This document shows, piece after piece, positions 53,881-64,000 of a stretch of DNA of 64,000 bases. The translations under genes and the position numbers were made by a program. Position 1 is the first letter of the stretch, and every line of letters starts with the position of its first letter. The stretch is from Apodospora peruviana (Eukaryota; Ascomycota; Sordariomycetes; Sordariales; Lasiosphaeriaceae), in the NCBI GenBank assembly GCA_033439685.1, contig JAUEDM010000003.1:2510001-2574000 (forward strand), read 5' to 3'. The notes under the pieces were generated by a model that was given only the letters and a program-made list of their open reading frames with translations, did not search any database and was not told the origin of the DNA.

Positions 53881-56800
53881 GGTCACGACTGTCAGTTAGG
53901 CCTGGGGTGGTGGTGGTGATCTGCCAGGGATCTAGGTTGAGGCTGCGCTCTTTTGTCGTCCCGTGTCTGGCCTCTCACTCAGGTTGAGAGACTTTGGTGA
54001 CGCGAATGTGGATTCAGATTCCGGGAATCGGGGTACTATTGTTAGGATCCACGGGGTTTGTTGCTGTGTGCTGTGGGTTGTCGTGTCGCGGTGGACACGG
54101 GATCCAGGATCCAGGACAGACACTGGCCAACCCAAACCAATGCTGCTGTGGGCGCGTGGAATTGCGAACAATGCACTCAATGCGCGTCGCTGAGTCGAAC
54201 CGAATGGAGAGACGCAGAGATTATTACCAGGCAACCTGGAAGGTAAGGTAATTACCAAAGGTAGGGCCGGGTCAATCAGGTAGGGAAGAGAAACCTCTCA
54301 GCTCGACGGCTCCTGTGGGGGACGAATGTGATGGGACCCAGGGTTCATTATAATAAGAATAACAATGGCAGGCAGTCCGAAGGGAATCAACCAAGAGAGG
54401 TGGGCGGGTTGATTTCCCATCCCTGCCAGGCTCTGGGACGACTCTCAAGAAGGCATGGCTTGGATCCATGGATTGATGGACGAGGCCAGCCAACAGCGAG
54501 CAAGTGCCAATTGCCAGGGGGTCGGGAAACGGGATTCTTCAGCGAGGGCCGCACCCCACCCTTGCTGTATTCCGTAATCCGTAATCCACAGTACAGTAAT
54601 GTACGGGGTTACCCTCCACCCTCGGCATCCTGGCGCCAGTGGGTTCCCAACTTGAAGTTCCTCCGCCCGTATTCCGTACCGTACATTACCTTCCCACCAG
54701 CAGTTATGCTCCGTCGGGTACTGCCAGACTTGGAAGTCTCGACGAGCCAACGAATCCATCCGAAGCACCAGGGCAAGCAGGACGGGACTGCTGTGAAAAT
54801 ACAATGTATGAGCTGACTCCTGAGCATCAGGTAGGTAGATATGGATAGCTGCACCTCGGTCCGCCTACCTACCTTATTATTACTGACATGATGGGTACAT
54901 GGTATGGCTACTTGGATGCGGGTCCGGTGTGCACTCTGCACACTCTTTCCGTCCGGCGAGCCTTGGCGCCGTAATGGAAAAAAGCACGTTGGGACGGGTT
55001 AAACGGCCACGGGTCACCCGTGGCTGTACACGCACACACACACACCACCATCCACCATCCACCCTGAAGAGATTTTCGGTACGTACAGTACGGTGCGAGA
55101 AGGAGACGTTGTGGCGGCGGCGCGCCGAGATCCTCCAGGCTGAAAAAACAACTCGGTCACTGGCTTAGCTACTCCGAAGTAGCAGCAGAGACGGCAGGGT
55201 GAGTGATGACAGAACTAAACGTCAACCAGCCTGGCTTCATCCGCGGAACAGCACCATGTTAGCCTCGTTAGGAGCTCCTGAGACCACGGCTGTGGCCTGA
55301 CGAGACAGACACACATCTTGACAGACTGAACAGAGACCCGGGAACAGTGCAGTAGTGCACAGACACCAGCATACGGGACGGCACCACGGTCTTCGTTGAT
55401 GAGTTTATTCAAGAAACGGGCCTTAGATGAGGGAGGGAGGTTTGGTTGTACGGATACAGCTTCCCTGATTGTCGTCACCAATACCAAAAATATTAACTCC
55501 CCAGATTACGGACACGCGACGATGGGGGATTTGCAGACCCGCGGACGGGAGGCGATCCCGGGCAACTGCAAGAAACACCAGACAACCCTATTAACGTTGA
55601 CGTTGATGGGAAATTTAGCCCTGCCCAGGTTACACTCTGAGCTCGTTAATATAACAATGCAGCGGTCGGTGCTTGCCCCGGCTCAAATGGGCCACCCAAA
55701 GGAAAAAACGGAACCAAGCGAGGGAAGGCCGGCAATACAATCCAGAAGGAAGCAAACTTTCACTGCAGTTTGCCTGCCTGCTGGGCCCAGGATTGCGACT
55801 TACCGCGGGAAGCGGCCGCTTCCTTTGGCTTCAGCTTTCTCGACTCCCAAGTCCCAACCATCTTCATATATGCAATCCTGTTTTGAATGCGGCGGCTGCT
55901 ATTATTTGCTGGACCGAGCCTCATCGAGGGAGATTACATCTGTGGCGCACGTGTTCCCGTCATCGTCTGTCGCGTGTGTAGACGATGCGCGAGTTGGAGT
56001 ATATAATTGGCGCTTCTTTTTTGCTGCACCGGCGAGGCGGAGGTGCAAGGAAAGGACCAAGCAGACAGAGAGTCTTATAAGAGAAACCCGGCAGACACAC
56101 ATGACTCTATTCATACCAGCAACCGCTCCACCGTGACAGATTGCTGGGTATCCAAAGGGGCCCCTCCCCCAGAATTCCCGTATGAGAAACAGTCTCTCAC
56201 CCCATACTCCATACCACCTTTGCCAAGTCGTGGTAGTGGTGGTGTGCGTGGTAGTGGACAGAAAAGACAGATGTCAGCGTGGATCGTTGGGGTCGATATA
56301 TTTAGTCTTTGCCAGACGCTGTGATTCGCCGCTTTTGGACCGTGTGCCGTGTCTGTGGACGAGCCGTAAGTGTCTGCTTTCATGCGATCGCGTCCATCTG
56401 TTCAGTCATGATGACTACATAACGTGGTACTATGCAGTATACTATTTGTGAACTCCCCGTCGCCCCTCCCCATCCAACTACCGAGAGCAAAGAGGAGAAA
56501 CAGAACTGAATCGAGTCTCACATGCCCCGGTTTGCAAGGCGTCGGCGACAGAGGCTGGTCAGTTGTTAATTACTCGGCACTCAGGCGTGCCTTGTGAAAG
56601 ACAGCAACTGGACCCCAGCGCGGGGTTCTCATCACAGTGCTTTGCTCGTTTCGGGAATCTCTTCGCGACTAATTGTAGATCGCGTTTTTGATCCGCTGCT
56701 GAAACGGCCGGGCTCCATTTAAGCTTCAAGGCTGGCTAGACCTATGCATTATTATTAGTGAAAGCAGCTGATTCCACCGCGATGTCCAAGGAAACTTCTG

Positions 56801-59800
56801 GCGAGGACTGAGGTAAGCTTCAAAGATTGACCACATCATGCTGGCTTGACACTCTTACCATTACCGTACCTTGGGTTATCGTTGCAGGTACCTACCTAGG
56901 TAGGTACATACCGCCGAGGTAGCCGGCCGGCACTCTACCCCCTCATTGCGGCCCGCGCCTGACCCGCCGCATTTCTTCGAGTGTTTGGTCCCTGAAAAGA
57001 GACAGATTCTGATCAGCAGAATTCGAGGGGTAGCGCAACTACTAGCACCGCGTCAGACATTGGGAGACGTGCCTGTGAAAGGAGAATACCGGACTCCATA
57101 TGTCGTTGAGTTTTCTCTGTATTCCGGACAGATGTTTGGCTGTACGGGCGGTACCGTGTCTCGTGTGTACATAACCCGTACACCACATGTCCTGATCTGA
57201 TACAACCGGATTGAAGATGGCTGGATCAAAGCCACATCTGGTGGTGTTCTTCAACCCCCACCCCCAACTACCGTCCACGTACGCACGCTATGAAATTCCT
57301 TTGAAACTGAGAGCAGACCGGCGATAGCTGAGACAATTGGGGGTCGAGAAGGTAAGGAAACCCCCGGGCCAGCAGTCCAGAAAGAATATACAAGACTGCC
57401 AAGTATGTCGATATAGCGCAGTTATAAGTTGTAATCAGTATATCCATCGCCGATGCGATATCATACCTACTCCCAGTGAAGTAAGGGGGTAGTCGGTATC
57501 CGGATAAGACATTGATCCCGATTGACTGGCTCCGGAACCGAAGAGAGTGATGTCTCTTTTATGTCTCAAACAGAAGACAAGACACGTCCACCCACCGGGA
57601 CCCGGGTAATGAATTTGAGACATTTTTCTTTGGTCAAATTCATCAAAAAAAGCTGTCGAAGCTTTGATAACGGAAGACTGCCCAGGGTCTGCAGATATCA
57701 GAGTCCGTGGTCAAGGCCAAGACTATGCAGTGGGACGCCTCGCTCTGTCGGGTGGGGTTGAAAATTGACGGAGAGGTCAAGTTGGGAAGCTCTCAAGTTT
57801 CTCATCTCGATAAGGCGATATGAGTCTGCATTTACAACTTCAGCGTCACAGACAGATTGCAGAAGTCGAGATTCACCCATCGCCATCTTTCCGCCTCTTG
57901 TTACTGACCGAGACGACGGGAGGCGGGGAGTCGTGGAAAGGCCTCCCGTATCAGGCAGTTGAGAATTCACAAACGGGGCGGTTTGGGGTTGAGAAGTTGA
58001 CTCGAGCTTTGAAAGGAAAGCCGAACGGTTGAGTCTTGTTCGACAAGAAATAATCGACCAATCATCCTCTACCAAAAGGAATAATTGGCCAATCATGCAT
58101 TTCTCAGCGGGGCAGGATAACAGAGCACCCCCGGCCAGTGGACTGCTGGAGGAAGCAGCATGCGTCTGGTGCAAGGATGTTGGGGATCTATGGATCCCAC
58201 CCGTTCCCAGCGCTACACCAAGCCGGGGCCTCTTACTTGGCTCCCAGGGCACCCCCGCCCTTTTTGAGTGCAGGGAATCCATTCCCATCCCGCTGGGACA
58301 GGTTGTTTTCTTTTTCCCTTCGAAAATCGCTATCAGTACAGCTGGCACCCCCAGGGCAACTCCACAACCGTCAATCGGGTTCAATTCCCAGGGTTGGTTC
58401 AAGAGCATTCTCTTCATGAGGCTGTTACGAGCCCATGATTGAAAAGCACGCCGGGACGACGAACAGAAGCGACACGACGAGCTCGGAGGATCACGTACCT
58501 TAGCACCAGCCCTGAGCCCTGAGCCCTGAGCCCTGAGCCCTGAGCCCTGAGCCCTGAATCTCAAGTAGATGGATTGCCGTCCAAGTGGATCGACAGGGAC
58601 ACCGCGGACAATGGACACGATTCCACAGCAGTGTTACCCCAGAGTCGCCAGTCCACGGCTCGCGAGCCCCGTCGGATATTAACAGTCAAGTCGTGCCACC
58701 GAAGCTTCCCCTCAGAGCTGTCCGTACCTGGTAGGTCGTCCGCTGTCACGTACGGATACGTCCCGTCTGGAACCTCAGCGTCTGGCTGTCCGCCGTCGCC
58801 GTCTTCTGCGTCAAGCACGAGGCAGGGACGAACTGGTCTTCAACAGCGAACATGCAAGCTGCAAGCCAGCATGGACTGCGACGTGGTCGCAGTTGGCAAC
58901 ACCAATGGCTTGTTACCAACGGCATGGGAACCGGCCCTCCTCTGAAGAAAAAGAAACGACGTCGTCGCTTCGCCCATGCCCCGTAGACCGATGTCGATCA
59001 CTGTGAAAGGTGTCGAGCAGACCATCCAGATCTCGGCCTTCGCAGATGGAAAGATGGCGACAAGATGGCAAGGCCGTGTGCTTGGGCATATCGGTCTGCT
59101 AACATATACCCAAGGGGTCATATATAACTACAACTCTAATTAGAAGCCTGAGCAGGCCCTTGTGGAGAGTCGAGGCTAGGTCGAGTTCTCCGAGGGTTAC
59201 CGTCATCGCCAGCGAGGACAGATGCGATGTCGACAAAAAGATTCTGGAACGCGATGGCGCCATGCTCCGTCTAATAAGACCACCAAGGCTTCTCATTGGA
59301 ACGCGGGAGACCGTCCGTGTTAGCCGCAGCCCCTGCATGCACAGAAGAAAGCCACGAACCAAGAGAAGCCGAAGTCTCGCTCTCAAATGAAAGCTCAGAA
59401 TGAATTTCGAAAGCTAGCCCCTTCAGGCATGGGCCAGTGCCCTCAGGCACAGGAATTCGATCGCTCGGTCGTTGCAGGAGGTCGAGCTCTTTCAACTCTC
59501 CCATCCATCACGTCAGCATCCATTGTTGGTATCAACTTGCTTCAAACCAGACTGCTGAATTTTTTATGACCCGTTAAATACTATGCATGTATCACTTCCG
59601 AGAAGAACAGAATCTTCTACCAACAAGAGGTCTCAGATGCTGCAAGGACCAAGCAGAGACTCGATGTGGTGTTACCTTCAGGTAGTTTCTGTGTACGAAC
59701 CCAGGTACCTACCTAAAAGATAGTCAGCCTGGGAAAACTCCACGCGGTGACCAAGGTACCTATTCGTTTGACGACGGTGGGACCTCACAGTTCAAGATAG

Positions 59801-62800
59801 AGCTTCCATGCCTTTCTATCATACGTAGGTAGCGTTGCAAGTATATGCTGTAGTGCACTTCAGCCCGCGGCTCCCCGCGGCGGGTTGTGGGTTGAGGACG
59901 GGAAGGTATGCCGATGTAGCTCTGTATAGTAACACACATCCAAGACAGCATAACGGAAGTATTGGTGACGGTACCAACCACGGGGAGCCGGAACACGGGA
60001 AGGAAGTGTTTCTCGCCAATGTTCCGGCACGGAAGAAACCTGACAGCCAAACAACCCGAGACGTATATCCCCCCGCGCCTAGGTTGTTGGGTTACAGAGT
60101 GTGGTCGTAGGCGTCCTCTGGTTGCTGCGTAGCTGCAGATATCCTTTTTGTGCGAGATATGTCCTGCTCCGCGCGTCTTCCAACATGTGTCGGCATTTGC
60201 GTTTTACCTGTCTTCAGCTTCGCATGGTTGATCTGACAGCAAAAGAAGAGAAAAAAGAAAAGCCACATGTACCAAGTTTTTTCCGTACGTCGTAACTGAC
60301 TCAGGTTGGGACCGACTCGAAAGGCTTCCGGCAAGCATATCTGTCCCCGCCCCGCCGGATAGATATGGAACCCCCTAAAGGGTGCATACATGTCTGACCC
60401 AGACTTACGGTTAACACCACCGGTGATGTCTCGAGTCCCGGGATATCTGGCAAACTGCAGAAGTGTTTATTTTTCTTCAGATCGGTCGGCTGAGCTAGCC
60501 CGGACACGTCTCTTGTAACCCGTGGTTTTGTTCAAGACACCGACGTATCAGTGGAGCAGAGTCTCTGGGTTGTTTTGTTGTTGTTTGTCGTTTTGTCTCA
60601 CTTTTACCCGAAGGAAAAAGGCTTCGATCACAAAGCACATCGCAGCTGAAGACAAAAATAAAAATAAAGAAAAAAAGGATTTATATCGGAACGGCACCCG
60701 ATCGGGGCATTTCCAAATACACAAGAACCATTAGGTCGGGTTATGGTGGCAGATGTCATCCCACGTGTGAGACTTATGTGTAGGTGGTAAAAGACACTGA
60801 CTTTGTTTTTGTGTGTGTGTGTGTGTTCCCTTCCCCCCCCCACCCCCTCAGCTTTCCGGGCAAGGAACCTCCTTGTGGAGGGAGGGGAAATTACAACTTG
60901 AAGTTTGCATTAAAGTTGTACTTACTTGGTGCTGTCGGTGTTTTGACATGTCGAAAAGGAAACCCAATGGCCCTACGGGTTACCTGTACCGTACAAGAGC
61001 ATCATCCCAACTACCTCTTCTTTAGTGGTGGTTATTAGGGACTGCTGTGTTCCTGCACCTAAAGAAGGCCGATAACTTTTGTCGCAAAAGAGGAGGGACG
61101 GGACCTGCATATCTGCATGACCCTGTTACTGTGGGGTATCTTCCAGGTTTCTGCTTACAGTGCAGTATAGCGCCCCTTCCCCTGCAGTAAGGCCACAAAG
61201 ATCACCACTCTCGGGGACGTACCTTAGGTGGGCTAGGGAGGGCCAGTGTCTGATGCTAAGTAGCATGTACCCACTGTGCCTTGCAGCATACATAGCGGGC
61301 TAAGAGCGAGCGAGCCAGCGAGCGACGAGCGAAGGATGAAGACAGACTCCATTTCAGTTCAGACTTGTCATGGATCGTTACCGCAGCTTTCGCGGGTGGG
61401 TTTCCGGGTTATTGTTAGGTCAGGTACTGTAGCACAGTCGGTCAGTTAGTTCAACTTGGAAAATTGGTTGCGCTTTGGCTGTCCACCAACAAATGGCGGG
61501 CAGTCAGTTGGCTTCAGTCCCACTTTGGCATTGTGCTCAACCCGCTATACAAGAGTCTAGCGGGGTGGACCAATGACATACACCTGTAACCCATATGGGC
61601 ACTGGAGAGAGAAAGAAAGATGCGGTGTGACTTATTGTGAAGAAAAAGGATTCTAGGTTTCGAAACTGGCAAATGGAGTGTTGCTCCGTAGGGTTCAAGA
61701 GCGATGAACGGCGGCGTTCCATTCTTACCTTGGCTGAATTACTGTACATATTTTGTTTGCCTAAATATGTGTCTGTTATAGGCCAGGGACGACGATGACG
61801 CTTGTTGGAGTCTCTTGCAACCAGAAAAGAGGGAGAGCTGGCTGGCTGCTTGCCCGGTTGCTTTGACCTGGCTGGCTGCCGTTGACCGGTGGTAGGGTTT
61901 GACTTGGTAACAATGGAACCATCAGGGATCGTAGAGGGTGTTCAAACTTGAACGGTTGTTGTTCTCTTTGGTCTTTGCAGGCACGCAAAAGTCTGAATGA
62001 GTCCAGTCCTCGGACGACTCCATGTGGCAAGGACAAGCCTGGTTCATGATATCCGTGGACGGAAGGGGAAAGAAACAATTCTTGTCAGGTTCAGGTCGAG
62101 GTCGAGGTCACTCCGGTTTTTGTTGGCTCGGCATGCTCCGCTCCCCACAAAGGCCATGAGACTGAGGCCCCTTTCACTTGTTTATTACCAGGTAGTTGTT
62201 CTCCTGCTTTTTTTGTACCTAATACCAACCATAGAACCCTTTGCCGCCTTTGAACATTTCCGTAAGGCGCAGCCCATCCACGGTTTTTCTGGCGGGCCAG
62301 AACGGTCGGTCCGTCCCTGACACTACAATTACTTGGGCAAAAGAAAAAAAAAGACAAAAAGTCTGTGCATCGCGGCAGAGCCGACCCGGGCTTTCTGCTC
62401 TGTAACACAACGTCTGCGTTCTCGAAAGCCTGAAAGGAAAACTCCATGGTTCATCCTATCACAGACGACGGTAGCGGGATTGGTCAAATCAAGTTGAACC
62501 TCTTTGCCAGAAAACGCGTAAATCTGTTTCTTACAATTTCCACTTTTCAACCGGCTGTTTATTGAGAGAAGGGCCCAGCCAGCCAGCCAGAGGGTTGGTT
62601 GAGACAGATTTGGAAATTCACGAACTTCAAGTTGCCAATTGTTTCTTTTTGCCAATTCTCTGAAAGCTGAAAAAAAAAAAGCCTTCTGTTGAGAGTGGTA
62701 GTCGACCGGAATTTTTTCCCATACTAAATTTGGAGAAATTTAAGCTTCACTAACAGCGGGCCTGTGATACGTCAAATGTGGAGAAATCTGAGCTAGCTTT

Positions 62801-63558
62801 CCCTTCGGCTGATGGAAAGACGGAGCCAACGAACGATACGGGGTACGACAGCGTAGTACCTCCAATGAACTTGAAGCTCATCGAGTTCCCAGCCCGGCAT
62901 GATAGATGGGAAGATGCATTTTCTCCTCGTCAGCTTTCAATATCTTGGAAAATGGGCTGCTCGGTTGTTCTGAAAGCGTAGGTATGTACGCCGACGACAT
63001 CGACCCAAGTTATCGGAGAGACGCGACGAGATATCTGCCCAATGTTCTCGTGCAGCTGCCCATCACATTAGGGCCTTAACTGCGGATGGTAAGGTCTGGG
63101 TGCCCATCACATCTATCTTGAGCGCATCGTCGGTTGTGTCAGTTTCGTATAAACAGCAACATTGAGGTTTTGGTGGTGGTGGACTTGCAGAGCCGAGAAC
63201 AGATAGTTCAATTCTTGTGGGAACCAGTTTGCTAGCTAACGTATGTATGTATAGTTGCCTACCTACTGACCTACCTATCAAAGGTAAGTATCCTATTATC
63301 GCAGCTTGGCCGTGGAATAGCATAACATGGGTATAAGAGGAAACCGCCGTATATTCCTGTGGTGATTGATATTGACGCCTGGTCAAAATGGAGAAAACAG
63401 TGGTATTATTGCTCCTATATAAACTGAACTGATGCCAAACAAGGCCACGGCCATCTGTCATCTGTCTCCCGAAGAACAGTATCGGTTCAACATACAGTTA
63501 CACATTGTGACAGACACACTGCAGTGTTTGATCAAGTAAGGAGAGGCTTCCTTGTGCC
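53881..63558. other. 9.7-kb gene-poor region
   Basis: I find no gene I can defend. Two long open frames, 55396-56136 (+) and 57698-58618 (-), lack domains and ordinary codon bias. The stretch holds many short repeats: GGTACCTA-type elements at about 54829-54875, 56886-56912, 59701-59716 and 63252-63285, an (ACAC)n run at 55028-55045, a seven-copy heptamer at 58508-58556, and (GT)n/C-run DNA at 60811-60846. Several TACGGA-type elements also occur. Non-coding RNAs cannot be excluded. Confidence 0.5.
58508..58556. repeat. AGCCCTG heptamer, seven perfect copies
   Basis: Seven head-to-tail perfect copies of AGCCCTG (49 bp). On the minus strand it lies in a long open frame, where three units translate as a 7-residue Gln/Gly/Ser/Leu/Arg/Ala repeat. 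Confidence 0.95.
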
Positions 63559-64000
63559 CTACTGCGTAATGAAGTCCTCCACCATCGAATTGAACCTCCC
63601 AGGATTCTCCCAGAACACAAAATGACTCCCCTTCTCGGCGGCCGTGAAGGTATAGTGCTGAGCACCAGGTATTTGGGTGGCAACCCATTCAACTGCCGAT
63701 GCCGGGCCGATGCTGAGTTCGCCTCCAAGAACCAAGCTCGGGACCGTGATACGCGGGAACACATCACGCCAATCCAGCGAGCTTTGGTGGAGAAACAGAG
63801 TGGCGGCGTGCGCGTCCGTCATCTTTCTGTTTTGGGACAGAATCCATTCAAAGTCGCTCGTGGAGAGGTTAGGTGTAAACATGCTTTCTATTAGTGGTGC
63901 TAGCTGATTCGTCATGTCGGCGGCCAGATCGTACATCATGGCCGGGGTCAAGAAGCCGCCGAGCTGAGCCTTCTCGGCCGGAGTCCAGTGCGGGTTGGCG
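63559..64000 (-). CDS. Alpha/beta-hydrolase, C-terminal part (5' end beyond window)
   Basis: The frame is open from the right edge to the stop at 63559, giving the last 146 or so residues. It starts ANPHWTPAEKAQLGGF and ends FNSMVEDFITQ. The C-terminal signature is that of alpha/beta-hydrolase-fold enzymes: ITVPSLVLGGELSIGPASAV, then the catalytic-His segment AEKGSHFVFWENPGRFN. The Asp usually found after GGE in this family is replaced by LS here (GGELSIGP), so activity is uncertain unless another acid serves. The nucleophile serine and oxyanion hole would lie in the missing N-terminal part. Substrate unknown. Confidence 0.85.
   Translation of the reverse strand, partial: ANPHWTPAEKAQLGGFLTPAMMYDLAADMTNQLAPLIESMFTPNLSTSDFEWILSQNRKMTDAHAATLFLHQSSLDWRDVFPRITVPSLVLGGELSIGPASAVEWVATQIPGAQHYTFTAAEKGSHFVFWENPGRFNSMVEDFITQ

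Noticed and set aside
55396..56136. 246-codon ATG frame on the plus strand
   Set aside because: Composition is that of translated non-coding DNA, with no domain, signal or intron support.
57698..58618. 306-codon open frame on the minus strand
   Set aside because: It opens at GTG, shows no domain, has no synonymous bias like the real genes here, and includes the heptamer array. Probably fortuitous.
1..64000. CRISPR arrays, transposons, viral genes, secondary-metabolite cluster
   Set aside because: No spaced repeat array, transposase, reverse transcriptase, capsid, PKS or NRPS signature was seen on either strand.

Overview
This window is nuclear DNA from a filamentous ascomycete, most likely a Sordariomycete. 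The evidence is short GT-AG introns (about 50-130 nt, many with CTAAC/CTGAC-like branch sites), gene families typical of Pezizomycotina (WOPR regulator, Ste3-type receptor, CRIB protein, EDC1-like decapping factor), and long intergenic spaces carrying short GGTACCTAGGTAGGTA-like tracts. I recognise no rRNA, tRNA, CRISPR array, transposase or reverse transcriptase. Exon boundaries were placed by hand from splice signals, phase and protein family continuity.

Layout, left to right: a 5'-incomplete glycoprotein fragment (-) and an APH-like kinase (-); vacuolar amino-acid transporter AVT1 (+, 7 exons); KSP1-type Ser/Thr kinase (-); a 6.3-kb gene-poor stretch; methionine-salvage enolase-phosphatase UTR4 (+); 3 kb without a gene; 25S rRNA methyltransferase BMT2 (-) divergent from ribosomal protein uL23/L25 (+); TIM8 (-); an Alr1/Mnr2-like CorA Mg2+ transporter (-) with a very long ATG-free leader; SPC1 (+) converging on RBX1 (-); an EDC1-like decapping factor (+); TDP1 (+, 8 exons); a WOPR-domain regulator (+); cardiolipin synthase (+), MTO1 (-) and RIM1 (-), three mitochondrial genes in a row; the Ste3-type pheromone receptor (+); a CRIB-domain protein (-); a 9.7-kb gene-poor stretch; and the 3' end of an alpha/beta hydrolase gene (-) running off the right edge.

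The genes are mostly housekeeping: ribosome biogenesis, mitochondrial maintenance, protein import and secretion, ubiquitin ligation, DNA repair and metabolite or ion transport. Signalling genes (KSP1, WOPR, STE3, CRIB protein) are interspersed, and the largest empty stretches lie upstream of KSP1 and the CRIB gene. I found no new enzyme system or gene cluster that I can defend. The strongest unexplained signal is in non-coding DNA: a 938-bp block upstream of the Mg2+ transporter has no ATG on the transcribed strand but 21 on the other, and the single upstream ATG nearer the gene opens a four-codon uORF. This suggests a long translated-scanning leader and possible leader control of Mg2+ uptake.
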